DNA from: Pseudophaeobacter sp.
GTDB taxonomy: Bacteria; Pseudomonadota; Alphaproteobacteria; Rhodobacterales; Rhodobacteraceae
Reading direction: 5' to 3'
Assembly: GCA_027019165.1 (NCBI GenBank)
Contig: JALUXC010000002.1
Coordinates: forward strand, 186,001-250,000
DNA length: 64,000 nt
In this document: piece by piece, positions 22,250 through 31,637 of the stretch
Numbering within the stretch: position 1 is the first letter of the stretch
How the letters are laid out: each line of letters starts with the position of its first letter
Made by a program: the position numbers and the translations under genes
The notes under the pieces: generated by a model
The model's database searches: none
Seen by the model: only the letters and a program-made list of their open reading frames with translations
Told to the model about the DNA's origin: nothing

Positions 22250-22843
22250 ATGCCCCGACAACCCCAGAAACGACGCCTCGAAACCCGGGCCAAACTGCTT
22301 GAGGTCACCGCCGAACTGGTCTCGGTACACGGCTACAGCGGTCTCAAGGTCGACGATGTCGTCACAGGTGCGGGCGTGGCCAAGGGAACGCTGTTCTCTC
22401 ACTTTCGCGACAAGGATGGTCTTTTGGCGGTTCTGATCGGCGCCGAGGTGATGCGTTTTCTCGACGAGATGGAGGCGGCAGGCATCCCGGAGAGCCGCGA
22501 GATGCTGCTCCAGCGCCTTGCCCCCTTGCTTGACTATGTCGCAGGGGATCGGGTGATCTTTGACCTCTTGCTGCGCTATTCAGGCTCAACCGGAACAGAA
22601 ACGGACGAGGTCATAACCGAGAGCTTCTATCGGCAGATCGGGATATGGGCTGGGTGGATCGCGGCACTGCAGGAAGCCGGGGAGGTGCGCCGCGATTGCG
22701 CCCCGGATTTCCTTGCTGAGGGCATTCAGGCCTTTCTCAATCAGGTGATTGCCATCTGGTTCTGTATGGCCAGCCCAAACACCACAACCCCGCTTGAGGC
22801 GCTGCGCCCCTTCCTTGAGGCCTGGCTTGCCCCGCCCGACTGA
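22250..22843 (+). CDS. TetR-family transcriptional regulator
   Basis: The 197-residue protein has an N-terminal TetR helix-turn-helix: LLEVTAELVSVHGYSGLKVDDVV followed by GVAKGTLFSHFRDKDGLLAVLI (about residues 13-60; quoted in pieces: GTLFSHFRDKDGL). The remaining helical region would bind an effector and dimerise. The ATG at 22250 has AAGGA at a good distance. It is divergent from a flavodoxin-fold quinone reductase, with three palindromes between them. Autorepression and repression of the reductase, relieved by a quinone-like or electrophilic compound, is the natural inference. It ends eight bases before the convergent LysE-type gene. Confidence 0.92.
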   Translation: MPRQPQKRRLETRAKLLEVTAELVSVHGYSGLKVDDVVTGAGVAKGTLFSHFRDKDGLLAVLIGAEVMRFLDEMEAAGIPESREMLLQRLAPLLDYVAGDRVIFDLLLRYSGSTGTETDEVITESFYRQIGIWAGWIAALQEAGEVRRDCAPDFLAEGIQAFLNQVIAIWFCMASPNTTTPLEALRPFLEAWLAPPD

Positions 22844-22851
22844 TCCAGCCG

Positions 22852-23472
22852 TTATGAGAAGGGAATGATCAACCCAACGCAGATCAGCAAGACGCCAGAG
22901 ACCCTGTTCACATGCTTGAGCGCCTGAGGTGACGACAGGAGCGCCCGCACCCGGTGCACCAGCGCTGCCAGTGCCAAGTTGCCCAAAAGCGGCACCATGA
23001 AGGACAGCGTCACGATCGCGACCACATCCACCCAAGTCACCGCCGAAAGATCAAAGAACCCCGGCAGCAGCCCCATGTAGAACAGGATCGCCTTGGGATT
23101 GCCCAGGATCACCGCAATCCCGGCCATGAACCCCGCCCAGGTACCGGGCCGCAGCAGCGCGCTGTTTTCCTGAATGCGCACACCCGCGTGCCGGATCAGG
23201 GTGATTCCCATGAACAGGAACATCAAGCAGGCGATCCAGCGCAGGGCTGTCATGATCCCGGAAAACTCCGACACCAGCCAGGACATGCCCGCCACAGCCA
23301 CCAGCGGCCACAGGATATCACCACAGGCCACCCCCAGCGCCAGCGGCCAGGCCGAATGAAAACCGCCGGACACCGCCCGTGCCAATAGCGCCAGCCAGAC
23401 CGGCCCTGGCGTCAGGAACAACACAAACAGAGCCCCGGCATAGAGCACAAGATCCCAAGGAGACAGACTCAT
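22852..23472 (-). CDS. LysE/RhtB-family exporter
   Basis: The 206-residue protein has about six hydrophobic segments and the family motif LFLTPGPVWLALLARAVSGG near residues 18-37. A second signature, GNPKAILFYMGLLPGF, lies near 123-138. LysE/RhtB proteins export amino acids such as lysine, homoserine or threonine; the substrate here is unknown. The start codon overlaps the recF stop by four bases (ATGA), so it is probably translated from the recF transcript. That is an odd place for an exporter and suggests insertion into the recF-gyrB interval. Confidence 0.88.
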   Translation of the reverse strand: MSLSPWDLVLYAGALFVLFLTPGPVWLALLARAVSGGFHSAWPLALGVACGDILWPLVAVAGMSWLVSEFSGIMTALRWIACLMFLFMGITLIRHAGVRIQENSALLRPGTWAGFMAGIAVILGNPKAILFYMGLLPGFFDLSAVTWVDVVAIVTLSFMVPLLGNLALAALVHRVRALLSSPQALKHVNRVSGVLLICVGLIIPFS

Positions 23473-24569
23473 GACCGGCCCACAACAACCGATCCGCTGT
23501 CAGCCTCCGTGACTTCGAACATCTGGGAACGGGCGCCCATCTCGGCAAACAGCTCCGCCTCGGTCCCCGTCATCCAGGCCTGCGCACCAAGGGCACAGAT
23601 CTCATCATAAAGGGCAGCGCGGCGGGTGGCATCCAGGTGGGCGGCGACTTCATCCAGCAGCACGATGGGCGGCGCCCCTTCCTTACGGGCCAGCGCGCGG
23701 GCATTGGCCAGGATCAGCGAAACCAAAAGCGCCTTTTGCTCTCCGGTCGAACAATCGCGGGCCGGTACGCCCTTGGCGGCATAGGTCCCGATCAGATCGG
23801 TGCGATGCGGGCCAACCAGTGTACGCCCCGCCGCCAGATCGCGAAAGCGGCTTTCAGCCAGCGCCTCGCGCAGGTCGTCCTCGGTGTCTGGCATGGTGCC
23901 TTCGCTTTGGATCAGTTCCAATTCAGCGACGGGAAAGGCTGTTTCAGCCTGCCCTTGCGCCTCTTGCAGCAGAGAAACGACAGCGACCCTCGCCGCGTTG
24001 ATCCGGTGGCCAGCCTCGGCCATCTGAGCCTCGAGCACCCTATACCAGGCCGGGTCGCGGTTCTGGTCCTTCAGCAGGCGGTTGCGTTCGCGCATCGCCT
24101 TTTCGTAAGTGAGCGTTGCCTCCGCATGAGACGGGTCAAAGCTGAGCACGATCCGGTCCAGGAACCGGCGGCGCCCTTCCGCAGCTTCGATCCAGAGCCG
24201 GTCCATCGCAGGGATCAACCAGACCACGCGGCAGATCTCTCCCAGCGCGATCTGATTCGAGGCTTTGTTGTCGATCCGAACCTGCCGCGCAGCGCCTCCC
24301 TCGGACCAGGTTTCCACCTCATAGGCCTGATCCGGTGCCTGCAGGACCGCCTTCAGCTTCCACCCCAGCGCCTCAGGTCGGCGGGTCATTTCGGCGGCAC
24401 TCGCGCGCCGCAAGCCCCGGCCCGGTGAAAACAGCGACACCGCCTCAAGGATATTGGTCTTGCCTGCGCCATTTGGACCAAAGAGCGCCACTGGACGTCC
24501 GTCCAAATGCAATTCCGCCCGCAAATGCGAGCGGAAATGAGACAGGATCAATTCTGTCAGGGCCAGCAC
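23469..24569 (-). CDS. recF: DNA replication and repair protein RecF
   Basis: RecF loads RecA at single-stranded gaps with RecO and RecR. The 366-residue protein shows the SMC-type Walker A motif FGPNGAGKTNILEAVS near residue 30. The ABC signature-like region is STGEQKALLVSLIL near 270, and Walker B is IVLLDEVAAHLD near 302. The start is a GTG at 24569, giving the usual N-terminus LALTELILSHFRSH, with AGGGGC upstream. It lies 41 bases downstream of dnaN and overlaps the exporter gene, so dnaN-recF-exporter is a probable operon. Confidence 0.95.
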   Translation of the reverse strand: MLALTELILSHFRSHLRAELHLDGRPVALFGPNGAGKTNILEAVSLFSPGRGLRRASAAEMTRRPEALGWKLKAVLQAPDQAYEVETWSEGGAARQVRIDNKASNQIALGEICRVVWLIPAMDRLWIEAAEGRRRFLDRIVLSFDPSHAEATLTYEKAMRERNRLLKDQNRDPAWYRVLEAQMAEAGHRINAARVAVVSLLQEAQGQAETAFPVAELELIQSEGTMPDTEDDLREALAESRFRDLAAGRTLVGPHRTDLIGTYAAKGVPARDCSTGEQKALLVSLILANARALARKEGAPPIVLLDEVAAHLDATRRAALYDEICALGAQAWMTGTEAELFAEMGARSQMFEVTEADSGSVVVGRS

Positions 24570-24610
24570 TTAGGGCGCCCCTTTCCTGATGTGGGCTGCA
24601 CCGGAAATGG

Positions 24611-25732
24611 TCAAACCCGCATCGGCATGACGACGTAAACGGCGCTTTCGTCCGTGCCTTCGCGCATCAAGGTCGGATCGCCAGAGGAGTTGAACATGAA
24701 CACCGCGTTTTCACGATCTACCTGGCTGGCGATCTCGAGCAAATACTTGGCGTTAAACCCGATTTCGAGCCGCTCATCGCTATAGGCCACGGCCAGTTCT
24801 TCCTCGGCCGCACCGCTGTCCGGGGCATTGACCGACAGGGTCAGACGGTCTTCTTCAAGCTGCAGCTTGACCGCGCGGGAGCGCTCTGACGACACTGTCG
24901 CGACCCGGTCCACCGCCTTGGCGAATTCGGCTGCATCCACCTCAAGGCGGCGCGTGTTGCCCATAGGAATAACGCGGGTGTAATCGGGGAATGTGCCGTC
25001 GATCACCTTAGACGTCAGGGTAATGTTCGGCGTGGCAAAGCGCACTTTGGTTTCCGAGACCGACACCGCGATGTCCATCTCGTCATCATCCAGAAGCTTG
25101 CGCAGCTCACCTACGGTCTTGCGCGGGACGATCACGCCCGGCATGTCCTCGGCGCCCATCGGCAGCGGCGCATCGATGCGCGCCAGTCGGTGCCCGTCGG
25201 TCGCCACGCAGCGCAGCGCCTTGCCGCCCTCGGTGCTGTCGGCCACATGCATGTAGACACCATTCAGGTAATACCGGGTCTCCTCGGTGGAGATGGCGAA
25301 TTTCGACTTGTCGAACAGGCGGCGCAGCATGGCCGCATTGGCGGTGAAGTTCGAATGATACTCCGACGAGGCCATGACCGGGAAGTCTTCGCGCGGCAGG
25401 GTCGCCAGAGAAAAGTTCGACCGGCCCGCCTCGACTGTCAGGCGGCCTGTTGCGGCATCCGCAGTCAGAGTGACCAGCGCACCATCGGGCAGCTTGCGCA
25501 CGATTTCATGCAAGGTCGTGGCGGCAACCGTGGTGGCACCGGCGCGCTCAACCTGAGCGGGGGCCTTATCGACCACCTCGATATCAAGGTCGGTGGCGCG
25601 AAACTGGGCGGTGTCGCCCTCAGCCTCGATCAGCACATTTGCAAGAATCGGAATAGTGTTGCGACGCTCGACAACCGACTGCGCCTGGGCAACAGCCTTG
25701 AGAAGCGTGCCGCGTTCGATGCTGATCTTCAT
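24611..25732 (-). CDS. dnaN: DNA polymerase III sliding clamp (beta subunit)
   Basis: The clamp encircles DNA and tethers polymerase III. The 373-residue length and three repeated clamp folds match the family. Typical segments are MKISIERGTLLKAVAQAQSVVERRNTIP at the start (partial: RNTIPILANVLIEA), the LPREDFPV motif near 117, and the C-terminal hydrophobic end YVVMPMRV. It is downstream of dnaA in the conserved dnaA-dnaN-recF order. The 246-base gap (25733-25978) contains the dnaA terminator plus a GGGCCTGTGG...CCACAGGCCC inverted repeat at about 25850-25900, so dnaN probably has its own promoter. Confidence 0.97.
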   Translation of the reverse strand: MKISIERGTLLKAVAQAQSVVERRNTIPILANVLIEAEGDTAQFRATDLDIEVVDKAPAQVERAGATTVAATTLHEIVRKLPDGALVTLTADAATGRLTVEAGRSNFSLATLPREDFPVMASSEYHSNFTANAAMLRRLFDKSKFAISTEETRYYLNGVYMHVADSTEGGKALRCVATDGHRLARIDAPLPMGAEDMPGVIVPRKTVGELRKLLDDDEMDIAVSVSETKVRFATPNITLTSKVIDGTFPDYTRVIPMGNTRRLEVDAAEFAKAVDRVATVSSERSRAVKLQLEEDRLTLSVNAPDSGAAEEELAVAYSDERLEIGFNAKYLLEIASQVDRENAVFMFNSSGDPTLMREGTDESAVYVVMPMRV

Positions 25733-25924
25733 GTCCCTTGTCCTTTTGTCTTGCCTCAGGCATTGGCCGGGACCAGCAAATTAGCGTGTTACCCCTGCCA
25801 TACAAGGCTTTTTATCGAGTTCTCCAAGGGTTTGCGGGCAGCGTCAAGGGGCCTGTGGCCCAAGCGCCTCAGAACAGTGCATATCGTTGCCCACAGGCCC
25901 TCGGAAATACGCAGGTCGCCTGAC

Positions 25925-25953
25925 AAAAAAGGCCCCGGTCACCCCGAGGCCCC
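25925..25953 (-). terminator. Rho-independent terminator after dnaA
   Basis: Read on the minus strand, a GGGGCCTCGGGG-TGA-CCGGGGCC hairpin (written in parts) is followed by TTTTTT. On the plus strand this appears as AAAAAA then GGCCCCGGTCACCCCGAGGC. It lies 26 bases past the dnaA stop codon and separates dnaA from dnaN. Confidence 0.82.
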
Positions 25954-25978
25954 TTGCAGTTTCAGGATCCGCGCCTGA

Positions 25979-27400
25979 TCACGCCTCCAGCGCGCGGCGC
26001 AGCATTTCCACGTCTTCGGCGATCTGCCCATCGGTGGTTTTCAGCTCTTCGATCCGTTTCACACCATGCATCACGGTTGTGTGGTCGCGCCCGCCAAAGC
26101 GGCGGCCGATTTCCGGCAGCGACCGGCTGGTGAGCTGCTTGCACAGATACATCGCCACCTGACGCGGGCGGGCATAAGAGCGCAGACGCTTGGGACCAAT
26201 GATGTCGGACATGCGAATGTTGTAGTACTCGGACACCTTACGCTGGATTTCCTCAACGGTGATCTTGCGCTCCGAAGCCCGCAGAACATCCGCAAGGCAG
26301 TCCTGTGTCAGATCCATGTCGATCTCGCGCCCCACGAGCGAGGCAAAGGCAAAGAGACGAGTCAAAGCGCCTTCGAGAACGCGGACATTGGTCGAGATGC
26401 GATGGGCCAGGAATTCCAGAACACCATCGGCGATCTCCAGCTCTGGGTAGGTAGCGCGGTGCTGCTGAACCTTGGTCTGCAGGATGCCAAGACGCAGCTC
26501 ATAATCGGTGGGGTGCAGATCGACAACCAGACCACACTGCAGTCGCGACTTCACGCGATCCTCAAGATCCTTGATCTCACCCGGTGCGCGGTCAGCCGAG
26601 ATGATAATCTGCTTGTTCTGGTCCACCAAGGCGTTGAAGGTGTGGAAAAATTCTTCCTGTGTGGAGTCTTTTCCGGCGATGAACTGGACATCATCCACCA
26701 TCAGCACATCGACCGAACGGAACAGGTGCTTGAAGTCCATCATCTTGCGCTCGCGCAGGGCCTGCACAAAACGATACATGAACTGCTCCGCCGACAGATA
26801 CAGCACATTCAGATGCGGGTTCTGCTCTTTCAGTTCCCAGGCGATGGCGTGCATCAGGTGGGTCTTACCAAGACCGACACCACCATAAAGAACCAGAGGA
26901 TTGAAGGTCACGGGGCCACCTTCGGCGACCCGGCGCGCGGCAGCATGGGCGAGTTCGTTCGGCTTGCCGACAACGAAACTGTCGAAGGTAAAACGCGGAT
27001 CAAGCGGGGCGGCAGGAATCATATCCAAACCGTCACGAGGTGCGGCTGCAGCTACAGTGGAGAGGGGCTCTGCAGCCTCTTCCAGATGCGCATCAGCCGA
27101 CAATTCCACAAAAGGCTCTGCTGCATGCTCCACCTGGCGCACGGGGCGCATTGGTGAATTCGCCGGCACTTTGAAGGCCAGACGCTGCACGGGCTCACCC
27201 GACAGGCTCAACTCATGCAGAATCAGATCCGCAAAGTTCTGGCTGACATAGTTCCCCATGAAGTTTGTCGGCACGTGGAATACCGCTACACCCTCTTCAA
27301 GCGCACCAAATTCAAGCGGCTCGATCCAAGTGGTGAAGTTGTTCTGACCGACTGTCTTGAGCAGTCTTTTTCTGAGCTGTCCCCATTTTTCTTCCGTCAT
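25979..27400 (-). CDS. dnaA: Chromosomal replication initiator DnaA
   Basis: DnaA-ATP binds the origin and opens it. The 473-residue protein has the N-terminal helicase-interaction domain (WGQLRKRLLKTVGQNNFTTWIEPL in part). A variable linker (about 85-145) follows, then the AAA+ domain with Walker A GGVGLGKTHLMHAI near residue 175 and Walker B MVDDVQFIAGK near 238. The C-terminal DNA-binding domain carries the DnaA signature GGRDHTTVMHGVKRI near 445. An in-frame GTG at 27412 exists, but the ATG at 27400 is preferred. It has TGAGG six bases upstream and fits the family N-terminus. Confidence 0.97.
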   Translation of the reverse strand: MTEEKWGQLRKRLLKTVGQNNFTTWIEPLEFGALEEGVAVFHVPTNFMGNYVSQNFADLILHELSLSGEPVQRLAFKVPANSPMRPVRQVEHAAEPFVELSADAHLEEAAEPLSTVAAAAPRDGLDMIPAAPLDPRFTFDSFVVGKPNELAHAAARRVAEGGPVTFNPLVLYGGVGLGKTHLMHAIAWELKEQNPHLNVLYLSAEQFMYRFVQALRERKMMDFKHLFRSVDVLMVDDVQFIAGKDSTQEEFFHTFNALVDQNKQIIISADRAPGEIKDLEDRVKSRLQCGLVVDLHPTDYELRLGILQTKVQQHRATYPELEIADGVLEFLAHRISTNVRVLEGALTRLFAFASLVGREIDMDLTQDCLADVLRASERKITVEEIQRKVSEYYNIRMSDIIGPKRLRSYARPRQVAMYLCKQLTSRSLPEIGRRFGGRDHTTVMHGVKRIEELKTTDGQIAEDVEMLRRALEA

Positions 27401-27868
27401 GCTGCGCCTCACGCATCCCCAATAGCAGCGGCCCTTGTTCGACCTATCGTTTCATCATGCCCCCCTGTCCGGAGGCGCGTTCACACACAGAGCAATCGGT
27501 GCGGACCAGCAGAACCGGCCGCAATACCCAAAACGGGCGGCAGGGATCGTGTACAACACAAAATCCTTCGACCGCCGCAAAAAATGCGTTGAGTCGATAT
27601 GCACCAATATCAAAACAGGACTATGTGCAGTCTATACCTGCACAGCATGTGTACCGGATCGTGTTGCCATTTGGCCTACGTCTCCGATCACTTCGGAATG
27701 ATCTTAATGCCCGTTAAGATCATCGCGAGCAGCCTGTCCCCCAGCGAGTGAATCGCTGCATTAGTGGTAGCAATTTGTGAGGGCAACGAGCAACGAAACT
27801 ATGATGTTGACTCACGCTTTGGCTCCAAAGAATCTCTCGCACCTGCAGCACCGGCTCATGTTGAGATC
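27401..27868. other. dnaA upstream region with three inverted repeats: candidate replication origin
   Basis: This gene-free stretch between dnaA and the rpsT terminator holds three perfect inverted repeats. They are TGTGCAG/CTGCACA with a seven-base spacer at 27624-27644, ATGATCTTAA/TTAAGATCAT with a six-base spacer at 27698-27723, and CAGCGA/TCGCTG with a five-base spacer at 27742-27758. CcrM-type GANTC sites occur at 27591, 27750, 27809 and 27830, with another at 27940. The middle repeat includes two TTAA half-sites six bases apart, one short of the CtrA spacing. Base composition is more AT-rich than in flanking genes. No convincing TTATCCACA DnaA box was found by eye. It could be the origin or just a complex dnaA promoter. 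Confidence 0.4.
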
Positions 27869-27899
27869 AAAAGAAAGGCGCCGCGAAACGCGACGCCTC
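27869..27899 (-). terminator. Rho-independent terminator after rpsT
   Basis: On the minus strand GGCGTCGCG-TTT-CGCGGCGCC (one mismatch in the stem) is followed by TTTCTTTT. It lies about 45 bases beyond the rpsT stop codon. Confidence 0.78.
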
Positions 27900-27942
27900 A
27901 ATAAAGAGCCCGGCCCGGAAGCCGCCTCAATTTTCTTTTGAA

Positions 27943-28206
27943 TCAGCCCAGTGCTTTGACGCGGGCGGCAAGGCGCGAGATTTTGCGCGATGCGGTGTTC
28001 TTGTGGTAAACGCCTTTGGTGACGCCGCGCATCAGTTCCGGCTGAGCGGCGCGCAGGGCTGCGGTCGCGGCTTCTTTGTCGCCGGATGCGATGGCTTCTT
28101 CGACTTTACGCAGGAAGGTGCGGATGCGCGAACGACGGGCTTTGTTGACGGCAAAGCGTTTCTCGTTCTGACGGGCGCGCTTTTTTGCCTGGGGCGAATT
28201 TGCCAT
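27943..28206 (-). CDS. rpsT: 30S ribosomal protein S20
   Basis: S20 binds 16S rRNA and is needed for 30S assembly. The 87-residue basic protein begins [17 protein letters not shown] and has the expected LRKVEEAI and [20 protein letters not shown] segments. The open frame extends upstream to 28251, but the ATG at 28206 gives the family N-terminus. The rpsT-dnaA order is common in alphaproteobacteria and supports an origin-proximal location. Confidence 0.96.
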   Translation of the reverse strand: MANSPQAKKRARQNEKRFAVNKARRSRIRTFLRKVEEAIASGDKEAATAALRAAQPELMRGVTKGVYHKNTASRKISRLAARVKALG

Positions 28207-28381
28207 GATGTGTGACCTTTGTCTCGGGTTCGTTGTTTTCAAAAGGCGCAATGCCAGCCGGACCCGGATCAGATCACCGGTGTGATTCTAGCCTAGGCGG
28301 GCTGCACGCGCATGTATGACGGGGGTCTATACAGAGATGGGTCCTCCTTGGCAAGGCCAATGCAAAACCCAAACTGGCCAC

Positions 28382-28408
28382 AAAAAAGGGCAGGTCCGGC
28401 CTGCCCTT
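28382..28408 (-). terminator. Rho-independent terminator after the enoyl-CoA hydratase gene
   Basis: AAGGGCAGG and CCTGCCCTT arms with a four-base loop are followed on the minus strand by TTTTTTG. It lies about 27 bases beyond the stop codon of the hydratase gene. Confidence 0.85.
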
Positions 28409-28434
28409 CCGTACTCGATATGATCGCGCGACGA

Positions 28435-29211
28435 TTACTTGTCGCGGAACTGTGCTTCGCGTTTTTCCAGGAAGGCGGCCATGCCTTCCTTCTGGTCTTC
28501 GGTGGCAAACATCGAATGGAACACCCGGCGCTCAAATAGCATGCCTTCGCTCAGCGGCATCTCGTAGGACCGATTCACGGTTTCCTTGACGGCCATCGCG
28601 GTCAGCAGGGATTTCTCGGCAATCTTCTGCGCCGCACCCATGGCTTCTTCCATCAACTTCTTGGCGGGCACAACACGCGACACCAGCCCCGCACGCTCAG
28701 CCTCTTCGGCGCTCATGAAACGGCCCGTAAGGTTCATGTCCATGGATTTGGACTTGCCCACGAAACGCGTCAGGCGCTGGGTGCCACCGATACCGGCGAT
28801 CACACCCAGATTGATCTCGGGCTGGCCGAACTTGGCATTGTCGCCCGCGATGATGAAGTCGCAGAGCATTGCCAACTCGCAGCCACCGCCCAGCGCATAA
28901 CCGGACACGGCTGCGATGATCGGCTTGCGGACCGCCTCGATACGGTCATTCACGAAAGCAAAGAGGTTGGTCGAGAACACTTCGGTAAAGCTCATTTCCG
29001 ACATCTCCTTGATGTCGGCGCCCGCAGCGAATGCCTTTTCCGATCCGGTCAGAACGATGCAGCGCACCTTGTCGCTGGCGTCCGCCTCATCAAGGGCAGC
29101 GCAAAGTTCGGTCAGCAGCTCTTGATTGAGCGCGTTCAACGCTTCGGGTCGGTTCAGTTTGATGAGGCAAACGTGGTCCTTCACTTCGACGTTGATCGTC
29201 TCATAGGCCAT
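28435..29211 (-). CDS. Enoyl-CoA hydratase
   Basis: The 258-residue crotonase-family protein hydrates trans-2-enoyl-CoA to 3-hydroxyacyl-CoA in beta-oxidation or related routes. The oxyanion-hole segments are FAAGADIKEM near residue 61 and AVSGYALGGGCELAMLCD near 99. The two catalytic glutamates of classical hydratases are expected at the positions occupied by Glu in GGGCELAM and QPEINLGVIAG near 135-145. A C-terminal FLEKREAQFRDK end is typical. The gene stands alone between rpsT and mutM, a common alphaproteobacterial neighbourhood. Confidence 0.93.
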   Translation of the reverse strand: MAYETINVEVKDHVCLIKLNRPEALNALNQELLTELCAALDEADASDKVRCIVLTGSEKAFAAGADIKEMSEMSFTEVFSTNLFAFVNDRIEAVRKPIIAAVSGYALGGGCELAMLCDFIIAGDNAKFGQPEINLGVIAGIGGTQRLTRFVGKSKSMDMNLTGRFMSAEEAERAGLVSRVVPAKKLMEEAMGAAQKIAEKSLLTAMAVKETVNRSYEMPLSEGMLFERRVFHSMFATEDQKEGMAAFLEKREAQFRDK

Positions 29212-29275
29212 GGGTATCGCTTTCAGTTGTTCCGTTCAAAGACGAGTCATTATCACGAGACATATCTCGTTCAAG

Positions 29276-30127
29276 CTATCTTTGGCACTTGCCACAGTAG
29301 AAAGAAGATCGTCCCGATTGGGTGATTCTCGCAATGGTTCCGTTGCATCCCTCACGTCTGCAAGCCTCTCCTTCGCGGCCGTAGGCATCGAATGTGTGCT
29401 GAAAATATCCAAGCTCTCCATTGGCTTGGCGAAAATCCTTGAGCGAGGATCCGCCTGCCCGAATGGCATCTTCCAGTACAGTTCGAATGATCGGCACCAG
29501 CGCCGCGACACGCGGCGCGGCGATCTGCCCTGCCTTTCTTTTGGGCGAGATCCCGGCGCGGAACAATGCCTCACATACGTAGATGTTACCTAGGCCCGCG
29601 ATGATTCCCTGATCCAGTAACGCAGATTTCACGGGCGTATTGCGGCCCTTGAAAGCGGCGATCAGGTGGTCCTCGTGGAAGTCATTGCCCAAAGGCTCTG
29701 GCCCTAACACCGACAGCAGTTTGTGCTGTTCGGCCGTTGCCGTCTGTAGCAGATCCATCGCCCCGAACCGGCGCGGATCGTTGAAGGTGATGCGGGCGCC
29801 GTTGTCCATATCCAGCACCACATGGTCATGCTTCTGGGCCTGCGGATGATCATGCACGAACTGCCCCAAAGGATCGCCCGAGACGGTCATACGCCCCGAC
29901 ATGCCGAGGTGCACCAGCAGCGTCTCGCCCGTATCGAGATCCGCCAGAATATACTTCGACCGCCGCCGCAGACCATTCACCCGCGCGCCGGTCAGCCGCT
30001 CTGCCATGCGATCGGGGAAGGGCCAGCGCAGATCCGGGCGGTTCACCGCTGCCCGCGCGATCACCGCACCTTCCATTGCAGGTGCCAAACCACGGCGAAC
30101 CGTCTCGACCTCGGGAAGTTCAGGCAT
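29276..30127 (-). CDS. mutM: Formamidopyrimidine-DNA glycosylase
   Basis: MutM (Fpg) excises 8-oxoguanine and other oxidised purines and cleaves the abasic site. The 283-residue protein starts [14 protein letters not shown], which supplies the catalytic Pro2 and Glu3. The helix-two-turn-helix segment includes [20 protein letters not shown] near residue 167. The C-terminus has a complete zinc finger with four cysteines (CRREGC and CGKC). The last gene upstream on the same strand overlaps it by eight bases, so they are co-transcribed. In many alphaproteobacteria mutM stands next to ubiE and ubiB, as here. Confidence 0.96.
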   Translation of the reverse strand: MPELPEVETVRRGLAPAMEGAVIARAAVNRPDLRWPFPDRMAERLTGARVNGLRRRSKYILADLDTGETLLVHLGMSGRMTVSGDPLGQFVHDHPQAQKHDHVVLDMDNGARITFNDPRRFGAMDLLQTATAEQHKLLSVLGPEPLGNDFHEDHLIAAFKGRNTPVKSALLDQGIIAGLGNIYVCEALFRAGISPKRKAGQIAAPRVAALVPIIRTVLEDAIRAGGSSLKDFRQANGELGYFQHTFDAYGREGEACRREGCNGTIARITQSGRSSFYCGKCQR

Positions 30128-30809
30128 GCTTGCGGTCTTTCATAGATGACTCGAGCATTCGCAAAATCAGCGCAAGCTTGGGGTTTCCTTGTGCAAGCTG
30201 GTCCAGCAATTGGCGATAACCCGACATCCGCGCAGGAACCCGCAGCTTTTGCCCGCCTTTGAAATCGAGGAACACGCCCCCCGCAATGGTTTTTGATATC
30301 GGCCGGAAACCCAGCAAATCGGACATGGGCAGAACCAAAGGTCTACGGAACAAGGTGCGTCTCTCAATCGTTTCACCGTTAAAGATGATGCGCGTAAAGG
30401 AAAACGCGATCAGCCACAGACCCAATACGCTGAACCCAGCACCACTAACCACTGCAAACCAGTCTTTCAAAGAAGCGTCAGGACGGCTCAGCCTGGTCTC
30501 AGCCATGAACAGTGCGCTCCCTCCAAAAAAGACGATACAAAGAATGGCTATCGGAAGTACTTTCACCGGCTTCATTACCAGCACGTCCTGATGTCCTACG
30601 CCAGTTGGATGTGTCCGGGTTGATCGGCTGGCGCCCTTTGTCCAGCCCGCGTAGTTCTGCTTGAGAGTAGACTGCATCGCGCGGCCCATCAGCCAATATT
30701 TGAACCATATCAGGCACAAGCCCACACCGAAAATAGTTGAGAACAGCAACGGGTTTGCCTGAAAGGCGGCCACAATGCTGCTAGCAGTTTGCTTTAAGGT
30801 CTCGAACAT
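30120..30809 (-). CDS. Uncharacterised membrane protein with PH-like C-terminus
   Basis: I do not recognise this 229-residue protein. It has hydrophobic segments at about residues 20-40, 83-103 and 118-142. A basic, soluble C-terminal third follows, in which [30 protein letters not shown] resembles the strands of bacterial PH-like membrane-protein domains (partial quote: [13 protein letters not shown]). The stop lies eight bases inside mutM, and it faces away from ubiE across a short divergent promoter region. Base composition looks lower in GC than mutM. Translational coupling to mutM is likely, a functional link is not established. Confidence 0.7.
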   Translation of the reverse strand: MFETLKQTASSIVAAFQANPLLFSTIFGVGLCLIWFKYWLMGRAMQSTLKQNYAGWTKGASRSTRTHPTGVGHQDVLVMKPVKVLPIAILCIVFFGGSALFMAETRLSRPDASLKDWFAVVSGAGFSVLGLWLIAFSFTRIIFNGETIERRTLFRRPLVLPMSDLLGFRPISKTIAGGVFLDFKGGQKLRVPARMSGYRQLLDQLAQGNPKLALILRMLESSMKDRKHA

Positions 30810-30887
30810 GGGGCCGTGGTGATTTGTGCATTTGTCTATCCGCCCCGGACGCTATATCTCGGGCATGAGTGAATCAAGGTGCCTGAA

Positions 30888-31634
30888 ATGACAGAGAACA
30901 AGACCACCCATTTTGGCTTTGAAACCGTTCCTGAAGGGGAAAAGGCAGGCCGCGTACAGGGTGTGTTCAACTCTGTTGCCTCGAAATATGACGTGATGAA
31001 CGATGTCATGAGCGTCGGCATCCACCGCATCTGGAAAGATGCGATGATGGACTGGCTGGCGCCGCGCCCTGGTCAGCGGCTACTGGATGTGGCGGGCGGC
31101 ACCGGCGATATCTCCTTCCGCTTCCTGAAACGCGCGGGCCATGGGCATTCTACCGTTCTGGACCTCACTCAGCCCATGCTCGAAGAGGGGCGCATGCGCG
31201 CCGAAGCGGCGCAGATGGCCGACAGCCTCGATTGGGTCACGGGCGATGCCATGGCCCTGCCATTCAAGGACAATACCTTCGACGTCTACACGATCTCCTT
31301 TGGCATTCGGAACGTCACCCGCCCGCAAAAGGCGCTGGAGGAAGCCTATCGCGTGCTGAAGCCCGGTGGCCGCCTGATGGTGCTGGAGTTCTCGCAACTG
31401 CCAAATGACGGCATGCAGAAGCTCTATGACCTCTACAGCTTCAACGTGATCCCGCGCATGGGCCAGCTGATCGCCAATGACTATGACAGCTACCAGTATC
31501 TGGTGGAATCGATCCGCAAATTCCCCGATCAGGAAACCTTCCTGCAGATGGTCAAGGACGCGGGCTTTGCCAATGCCAAGTACCGGAACCTGTCCATGGG
31601 CATCGCCGCGCTGCACTCCGGCTGGAAGATCTGA
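30888..31634 (+). CDS. ubiE: Ubiquinone biosynthesis C-methyltransferase
   Basis: UbiE methylates the demethoxy-ubiquinol ring with S-adenosylmethionine. The 248-residue protein carries the SAM-binding motif [16 protein letters not shown] near residue 65. The family signatures [17 protein letters not shown] near 32 and [16 protein letters not shown] near 158 are also present. An in-frame GTG at 30879 gives three more residues, but the ATG at 30888 has AAGGTG at proper spacing. It is followed three bases later by ubiB, so the two form an operon. Because no menaquinone genes are nearby, a role in ubiquinone synthesis is assumed. Confidence 0.95.
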   Translation: MTENKTTHFGFETVPEGEKAGRVQGVFNSVASKYDVMNDVMSVGIHRIWKDAMMDWLAPRPGQRLLDVAGGTGDISFRFLKRAGHGHSTVLDLTQPMLEEGRMRAEAAQMADSLDWVTGDAMALPFKDNTFDVYTISFGIRNVTRPQKALEEAYRVLKPGGRLMVLEFSQLPNDGMQKLYDLYSFNVIPRMGQLIANDYDSYQYLVESIRKFPDQETFLQMVKDAGFANAKYRNLSMGIAALHSGWKI

Positions 31635-31637
31635 GCC

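Noticed and set aside
27705-27717. CtrA site TTAA-N7-TTAA
   Set aside because: The two TTAA half-sites are six bases apart, not seven, and are explained by the inverted repeat.
27401-27942. Canonical DnaA boxes in the dnaA upstream region
   Set aside because: No TTATCCACA or close variant was seen by eye on either strand. The origin assignment therefore rests only on context, repeats and GANTC sites.
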